This document shows positions 59,412-64,000 of a DNA stretch of 64,000 nucleotides, piece after piece. A program made the translations under genes and the position numbers. Each line of letters begins with the position of its first letter. The stretch's first letter is position 1. This DNA comes from Emcibacter sp048269205 (GTDB lineage Bacteria > Pseudomonadota > Alphaproteobacteria > Sphingomonadales > Emcibacteraceae), in assembly GCF_048269205.1 (NCBI RefSeq), contig NZ_JBLXJC010000002.1, forward strand, positions 310,001 through 374,000. Direction: 5' to 3'. The notes beneath the pieces are model-generated. The model ran no database searches, had not been told where the DNA came from, and worked only from the letters and a program-made list of their open reading frames with translations.

Positions 59412-61760
59412 ATGTCTGATCCCTTTGACCTTGATGATCTGCCCGATGAATTTTCGGCCTCTAACGCCCCTGCCCAACCCGCGGGTCCGCCGCCCTATAT
59501 GGACGGCCTGAACGGGCCGCAGCTGGAGGCGGTCGAGGCCATGGACGGGCCGGTGCTGGTGCTGGCCGGCGCAGGCACCGGCAAGACCCGGGTGCTGACC
59601 ACGCGCCTGGCGCACATATTGGCGACCGGGCGCGCCTATCCCGGGCAGATCCTGTGCGTCACCTTCACCAACAAGGCGGCCCAGGAAATGAAAATGCGGG
59701 TCGGCCGCATCATCGGCGAGGCAGTCGAGGGCATGTTCTGGCTCGGCACTTTCCACAGTATCGGGGTCAAGATCCTGCGCCGCCATGCGGACCTTCTGGG
59801 GCTGGAGAGCAATTTCACCATCCTCGATACCGACGATCAGCTCCGCCTGCTCAAGCAATTGATCGAGGGCGGCAATATCGATCACAAGCGCTGGCCGCCG
59901 CGGCTCCTGGCCTCCCTGATTGACGGCTGGAAAAACCGGGGCCTCACCCCCGACAAGGTGCCCGCCGGGGAAGGCCATAATTATGCCGACGGCCGCGGGA
60001 TCGAGCTCTACAAGGCCTATCAGGCCCGGCTCCGCCAGATCAACGCCTGTGATTTCGGCGACCTGCTGCTGCATTGCCTGACCCTGTTCCAGAAGCATCC
60101 GGAGGTGCTGGCCGACTATCAGCGGCGCTTTAAATACATCATGGTCGACGAATACCAGGACACCAACGTTTCCCAGTATCTCTGGCTGCGCCTCCTGGCC
60201 CAGGGCCACAAGAATATCTGCTGCGTCGGTGACGACGACCAGTCCATTTACGGCTGGCGCGGCGCCGAAGTGGGCAACATCCTGCGCTTTGAGGAGGATT
60301 TCCCCGGCGCCAAGGTGATCAGGCTTGAACAGAATTACCGCTCCACCCGCCATATCCTGGGCGCGGCCGGCGGCCTGATCGCCGCCAATGCGGACCGGCT
60401 CGGCAAGACGCTGTGGACCGAAGTGGACGGCGGCGAACCGGTGACCGTGAACCCGGTGTGGGACGGGCGCGAGGAAGCCCGGGCCATCGGTGAAGCGATC
60501 GAGGATCTGCAGAGGAAGGGCCATGCCCTGCGCGAAATCGCCATCCTGGTGCGGGCCGGGTTCCAGACCCGGGAGTTCGAGGAACGGTTCCTCACCCTCG
60601 GCATCCCCTACCGTATCGTCGGGGGCCTCCGCTTTTATGAGCGCCAGGAAATCCGCGACGCCATGGCGTACCTGCGGGTGATCGCCCAGCCGCAGGATGA
60701 TCTCGCCTTCGAACGCATCATCAACACCCCCAAGCGCGGCCTGGGGGCGGCCACGGTCAATGTGCTGCACGGCCTCGCCCGGGCGCAGGGCACCTCGCTG
60801 GTCAAGGCGTCCCGGGAAGTGATCGAGAGTGACGAGCTGCGCCCCGCCGCCCGCAAGTCGCTGGCCGCCCTGATTGCCGAGTTCGACCGCTGGCGCGACC
60901 TGGCCACCACGGAAAATCATGTGGAGCTTCTGGAAACGGTGCTGGAGGACTCAGGCTACCGCGCCATGTGGCAGAATGACAAATCGCCGGAAGCGCCGGG
61001 CAAGCTTGAAAACCTGTCCGAGCTCAGCCGCGGCATGGGCGAGTTTGACAGCCTTGATGAGTTCCTCGAACATATCAGCCTGGTGATGGAAAACGAGCAA
61101 AATGCCTCCGCCGACAAGGTCAGCCTGATGACCCTGCATGCGGCCAAAGGGCTGGAATTCGACTGCGTGTTCCTGCCGGGCTGGGAAGAAGAACTGTTCC
61201 CGTCCAAAAAATCGCTGGAGGAAAGCGGCCACAAGGGGCTGGAGGAAGAACGCCGCCTCGCTTATGTGGGCCTCACCCGGGCCCGCAAGCAGGCCCATGT
61301 CTATCATGCCAGCTCCCGCTATCTGTTCGGCAATTACAGCTCACCGATCCCGTCGCGATTTATCGCCGAACTGCCGGACGAACATGTGGAGATGCGGAGC
61401 CAGACCGGCTTCTATCACCAGAATACCCGCCAGCAGAGCTTTGATGCCAATGAAGACTTCGGACGCGGCTACGGGGGCTCCCACAACTGGTCCGGGCAGG
61501 AAAAATATGCCAAAGAGTCAGGGAGCGGCAACTACCAGCTCGACCGCTCAAAGGCCCGCAAGTCGGCCAACAGCTATGGCTCACCGAAAAGCCCAAAGAG
61601 CAGTGCCTCGGCCCCGTCCGCCTTCAAGCTCGGCGACCGGGTGTTCCATGACAAATTCGGTTACGGCAATGTGGTCGCCATCGACGGCAACAAGCTGGAA
61701 ATCGACTTTGAAAAAGGAAGCCGCCGCAAGGTGATGGAAAGTTTCCTGTCCTCCACCTAG
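59412..61760 (+). CDS. UvrD/PcrA-type DNA helicase
   Basis: 782 residues from ATG 59412. SF1A helicase motifs in order: NGPQLEAVEA (Q motif), AGAGTGKTR (I), FTNKAAQEM (Ia), VDEYQDTN (II), GDDDQSIYGWRGA (III), LEQNYRST (IV), TLHAAKGLEFDCVFLPG (V), EERRLAYVGLTRARK (VI). The C-terminal Tudor-like domain is KLGDRVFHDKFGYGNV. It works in nucleotide-excision and mismatch repair or removes RecA. The upstream in-frame codons (59373, 59388) lack suitable spacing. It marks the return to core genome. Confidence 0.93.
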   Translation: MSDPFDLDDLPDEFSASNAPAQPAGPPPYMDGLNGPQLEAVEAMDGPVLVLAGAGTGKTRVLTTRLAHILATGRAYPGQILCVTFTNKAAQEMKMRVGRIIGEAVEGMFWLGTFHSIGVKILRRHADLLGLESNFTILDTDDQLRLLKQLIEGGNIDHKRWPPRLLASLIDGWKNRGLTPDKVPAGEGHNYADGRGIELYKAYQARLRQINACDFGDLLLHCLTLFQKHPEVLADYQRRFKYIMVDEYQDTNVSQYLWLRLLAQGHKNICCVGDDDQSIYGWRGAEVGNILRFEEDFPGAKVIRLEQNYRSTRHILGAAGGLIAANADRLGKTLWTEVDGGEPVTVNPVWDGREEARAIGEAIEDLQRKGHALREIAILVRAGFQTREFEERFLTLGIPYRIVGGLRFYERQEIRDAMAYLRVIAQPQDDLAFERIINTPKRGLGAATVNVLHGLARAQGTSLVKASREVIESDELRPAARKSLAALIAEFDRWRDLATTENHVELLETVLEDSGYRAMWQNDKSPEAPGKLENLSELSRGMGEFDSLDEFLEHISLVMENEQNASADKVSLMTLHAAKGLEFDCVFLPGWEEELFPSKKSLEESGHKGLEEERRLAYVGLTRARKQAHVYHASSRYLFGNYSSPIPSRFIAELPDEHVEMRSQTGFYHQNTRQQSFDANEDFGRGYGGSHNWSGQEKYAKESGSGNYQLDRSKARKSANSYGSPKSPKSSASAPSAFKLGDRVFHDKFGYGNVVAIDGNKLEIDFEKGSRRKVMESFLSST

Positions 61761-61794
61761 GGAACGGCGGCCTTAAAGTTGGTGAGTAATTTTT

Positions 61795-62550
61795 TTAGTC
61801 GCGGATGATCACATTGCTGTGGCGGCGGACTTCCTTCATCACCTTGTCCGGTTTGCCGGAAATATCCACCGTGCCGGAGCCGGTCACTTCCACATCCACC
61901 ATGTTGCTGGCATAGACGGCGGCATCGCCGGAGCCCATGATTTCCACTTCCACGGTCACACATTTGAAGCGACGGCCGTCAAATTCACCTGACCCGTTGA
62001 TTTCAAGCTCAAGGTGATCGCAGCTGCCTTCCAGGGTCACATCGCCGTTGCCATTGATCTCCACGGTCGCTTTTTTGGCGATAATCTTGTCGCCGGTCAC
62101 TTCACCGGAGCCGTTCAGTTCCATATCGAGCCTGCCAACCCGCCCGGCAACTTCAATTTCGCCGGACCCGTTGATTTCCAGATCAAAGCGGTCGCCCTTC
62201 AGGCCCTTGATGGTACCGTCGGCAGAGCCGTTGATTTCAAGCTGCTCCAGTACCTTCATGGAAATGGTGATTTCCGGCTTTTCACCGCTCCAGTTGCGGT
62301 ATTTGCCGCGTTTATGGCTGATGGTCAGGGTATGGCCGCGCACCTGTACATCCAGGTTTTCCAGAAACTTGTCGCTGGCCTCGATCTTGACGGATTGTTT
62401 CCGGCCCACCTCGACTTCGAAATCGACGCTGCTGTCAAATTCGATACGGTCGAATTCCTTCAGGTCATAGGACTTGCCGCCGGCCAGGGCCGGGCCGGAA
62501 AAAACGGTGGCCAGCACCAGTGCTCCGGGAATGATCAAACTCTTTTTCAT
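61795..62550 (-). CDS. exported DUF2807 (auto-transporter adhesin head GIN) protein
   Basis: 251 residues. A signal peptide ends near ALAGG, followed by a right-handed beta-helix-like array of short repeats. The repeats include LEINGSADG, LEINGSGEI, MELNGSGEV, VEINGNGDV, LEINGSGEF and VEIMGSGDA, spaced about 19-22 residues. GTG 62562 lies upstream; I use ATG 62550. It is adjacent to a paralogue. Possibly periplasmic or outer-surface. Confidence 0.85.
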   Translation of the reverse strand: MKKSLIIPGALVLATVFSGPALAGGKSYDLKEFDRIEFDSSVDFEVEVGRKQSVKIEASDKFLENLDVQVRGHTLTISHKRGKYRNWSGEKPEITISMKVLEQLEINGSADGTIKGLKGDRFDLEINGSGEIEVAGRVGRLDMELNGSGEVTGDKIIAKKATVEINGNGDVTLEGSCDHLELEINGSGEFDGRRFKCVTVEVEIMGSGDAAVYASNMVDVEVTGSGTVDISGKPDKVMKEVRRHSNVIIRD

Positions 62551-62598
62551 GCTTTTTCTCACTTCACTTGCCTACTACCCGTCAACAGTTGCTTCACC

Positions 62599-63237
62599 TT
62601 AATGGATATCGATGCTGCTGAACAGACCATCATCGGTCTTGATCTGTTTCGGCTTGCCGTAAACATCAATATTGCCGAAACCGCTGACTTTCGCATCGAT
62701 GGATTCAGAGGCAAAGACTTCCACATTTCCGGCGCCGTTGACATCCACTTCCACGTCCTTGCATTCCAGGTCTTCGGCCTCGATATTGCCGGCGCCATTC
62801 AGTTCGATGACCAGTTTGTCGCACTTTCCTTCAAGTTCGATATTGCCGGCGCCATTCAGCTCGATCTCGAAATCGCCACCATCAAAGCCCTCGATTTCCG
62901 CGTCCACCGCCCCGTCAACATCGAGCTTGGTGAATTTGGGCATGGTCACATCCATATGCAGGCTGTCCCCGAGTTCGATCCCGTCCTTGTCATAGTCAAT
63001 CACCAAGGCGCCATTTTCCACACGGGTTTTCAGACGGGCGACCTTTTTTGCATTTCCCGATACTTCAACGACAAACTTGTCGCCGATCTCCACATCCAGG
63101 GAGAGTCCGGTTTCAATCCTGATAACGGAAAATCCCTCCAGGTCCCGTGTCTCGGTCATGTCACTTCCGGCAAACGCCAGTCCGGCACTCATTGTCACAG
63201 ACAGGGCCGTTGCTGCAATCAGTATCCCCTTCTTCAT
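62599..63237 (-). CDS. exported DUF2807 protein (paralogue)
   Basis: 212 residues: signal peptide ending near AFAGS, then a beta-helix array with repeats LDVDGAVDA, IELNGAGNI, IELNGAGNI, VDVNGAGNV and AKVSGFGNI. GGAAGGAAAC lies five bases before ATG 63237. It is separated by 48 bases from the second copy, so they are probably co-transcribed. Repeat sequence differs (NGAG versus NGSG) enough to suggest different partners. Confidence 0.85.
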   Translation of the reverse strand: MKKGILIAATALSVTMSAGLAFAGSDMTETRDLEGFSVIRIETGLSLDVEIGDKFVVEVSGNAKKVARLKTRVENGALVIDYDKDGIELGDSLHMDVTMPKFTKLDVDGAVDAEIEGFDGGDFEIELNGAGNIELEGKCDKLVIELNGAGNIEAEDLECKDVEVDVNGAGNVEVFASESIDAKVSGFGNIDVYGKPKQIKTDDGLFSSIDIH

Positions 63238-63470
63238 GTCGTTTCCTTCCTTTTTTCTCTTTCTTGTCGCGACATTCATCATTATCGCAGGTTTCGTTAA
63301 TTTATGAACTTAGTATAAGAGAATGCCCCCGCCAATCACAAGTGGGGCGGCGGCCTCTTGTCGCAGATATGCATGAGCTGGTCGCATTTATCCCTCAAAA
63401 CCGCGCTTTCCGGGTTGTTTTCCGGGCCGCATACGGCCATAAAGACGGTATGTAAAAAGGATAATTGCCC

Positions 63471-64000
63471 GTGAATGCCTCCCCTTCCACCTGGAAAATG
63501 AAAACAGAACTGCCTCTCGAGATCATCCCTGCTTTCGAGGAAATGCTCTATGCCATCTCCGGTGATCCGATACCGACCACCTCCTCCTTTGAAACAGCAG
63601 AGCGCCCGCACATCTGGTCCCTGGAGGCCTATTATGTGGAGCGTCCGGAGGAAGGCCCGATCCGTCAGGCTCTGGAGTTTGTCTGCAGCCAGAACGGCCT
63701 GGACATGCCCGATTTTGTCATCGAGGAAGTGGAACAGCGGGACTGGGTGGCGGAATCCCAGAAAATTCTGAAACCTGTGGATACGGGCAAATTCTTTATC
63801 TATGGCAGTCATGATGCGGACAAGGTCCCCGCTGACCGGATCGCCCTGCTGATCGAGGCCGGACAGGCCTTCGGCACCGGCCAGCATGGCACCACATACG
63901 GCTGCCTCCGGGCCATCGAGGATATCGCAGCCAAAGGCCAGCCGGAAAATATCCTGGATCTGGGCACCGGCTCCGGCGTGCTTGCCCTGGCCATGGCAAA
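63471..64000 (+). CDS. prmA: ribosomal protein L11 methyltransferase, 3' part missing
   Basis: 177 codons to the window edge. AFGTGQHGTTYGCL and the SAM loop DLGTGSGVLALAMA are the PrmA signatures; the N-terminal part has the substrate-recognition domain (WSLEAYYVERPEEGP). Start GTG 63471 with AAGGA nine bases upstream; ATG 63498 is an alternative. Trimethylates L11 in the known enzyme. Confidence 0.93.
   Translation, partial: MNASPSTWKMKTELPLEIIPAFEEMLYAISGDPIPTTSSFETAERPHIWSLEAYYVERPEEGPIRQALEFVCSQNGLDMPDFVIEEVEQRDWVAESQKILKPVDTGKFFIYGSHDADKVPADRIALLIEAGQAFGTGQHGTTYGCLRAIEDIAAKGQPENILDLGTGSGVLALAMA

Noticed and set aside
59313..60920. 535-codon minus-strand frame
   Set aside because: Shadow of the UvrD/PcrA helicase created by GC-rich codon bias.
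63336..63887. 183-codon minus-strand frame at the right end
   Set aside because: Antisense to the prmA start, whose SAM-binding signatures are clear.
1..64000. CRISPR arrays, insertion sequences, prophage genes, tRNA or rRNA genes
   Set aside because: No regularly spaced repeats, transposase, integrase, phage structural genes or RNA gene signatures were seen other than ssrA.

Overview
The window reads as chromosomal DNA of an alphaproteobacterium. The evidence is a circularly permuted, two-piece tmRNA gene with its SspB adaptor next door, an mreBCD-mrdA-rodA cluster, an htrA/DUF2065/hflC/hflK block near folA-thyA, and CtrA-like TTAA-N7-TTAAC boxes. The sequence is moderately GC-rich by eye and densely coding. 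Genus cannot be fixed from sequence alone; a marine or aquatic lineage of the Emcibacter/Kordiimonas kind is only a guess.

Layout. 0-1.5 kb: an inositol-lipid pair on the minus strand (a sugar/inositol-phosphate nucleotidyltransferase cut by the window edge, and inositol-3-phosphate synthase) behind a possible attenuator. 1.9-6.7 kb: an FKBP lipoprotein, a DUF423 protein, a PhoQ/PhoP-like two-component operon with a PepSY protein, and a ferredoxin-NADP reductase. 6.9-12 kb: a beta-helix exported protein, a large VanZ-like membrane protein, an MscS channel and a methyltransferase in one direction. 12-16 kb: a dihydroorotase-like hydrolase and an overlapping wecB-ygfZ-tag operon. 16.4-21.8 kb: the rod-shape operon mreB-mreC-mreD-mrdA-rodA (minus). 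22-30.5 kb: branched-chain amino acid genes leuA (with a newly read leader peptide), ilvC, ilvN and ilvB, with an orphan kinase, an unknown protein and a PEP-CTERM protein between them. 30.8-38.3 kb: miaA, serB, htrA, a DUF2065 gene, hflC, hflK, mrp and a CoA-binding protein. 38.3-41.3 kb: two orphan sensor kinases. 41.5-46.1 kb: folA-thyA, ssrA, sspB, class I fumarase and a ribbon-helix-helix protein. 46.1-52.4 kb: an AsmA-like giant, a thioesterase and a CLC chloride transporter.

52.4-59.3 kb is an accessory island between core genes. It holds a four-gene cassette of unknown function (two homologous DUF2589-type proteins, a zinc ribbon and an endonuclease/exonuclease/phosphatase-fold protein), one intact DUF4279 gene plus two truncated copies of its 5' end, an HxlR/SDR divergent pair, an unknown three-helix membrane protein, a HEPN-like gene broken by an in-frame TGA, and a ParE-type toxin-antitoxin pair. 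59.4-64 kb returns to ordinary genes: a UvrD/PcrA helicase, two tandem exported DUF2807 proteins, and the start of prmA.

The best candidate for an undescribed system is the DUF2589/zinc-ribbon/EEP cassette at 52.6-55.0 kb. Other points worth a second look are the triplicated DUF4279 5' ends, apparent AUA start codons, the leuA leader, and altered catalytic or ligand residues in the dihydroorotase, the acetolactate synthase and the CLC protein. No rRNA, tRNA, insertion sequence, prophage or CRISPR array was seen.
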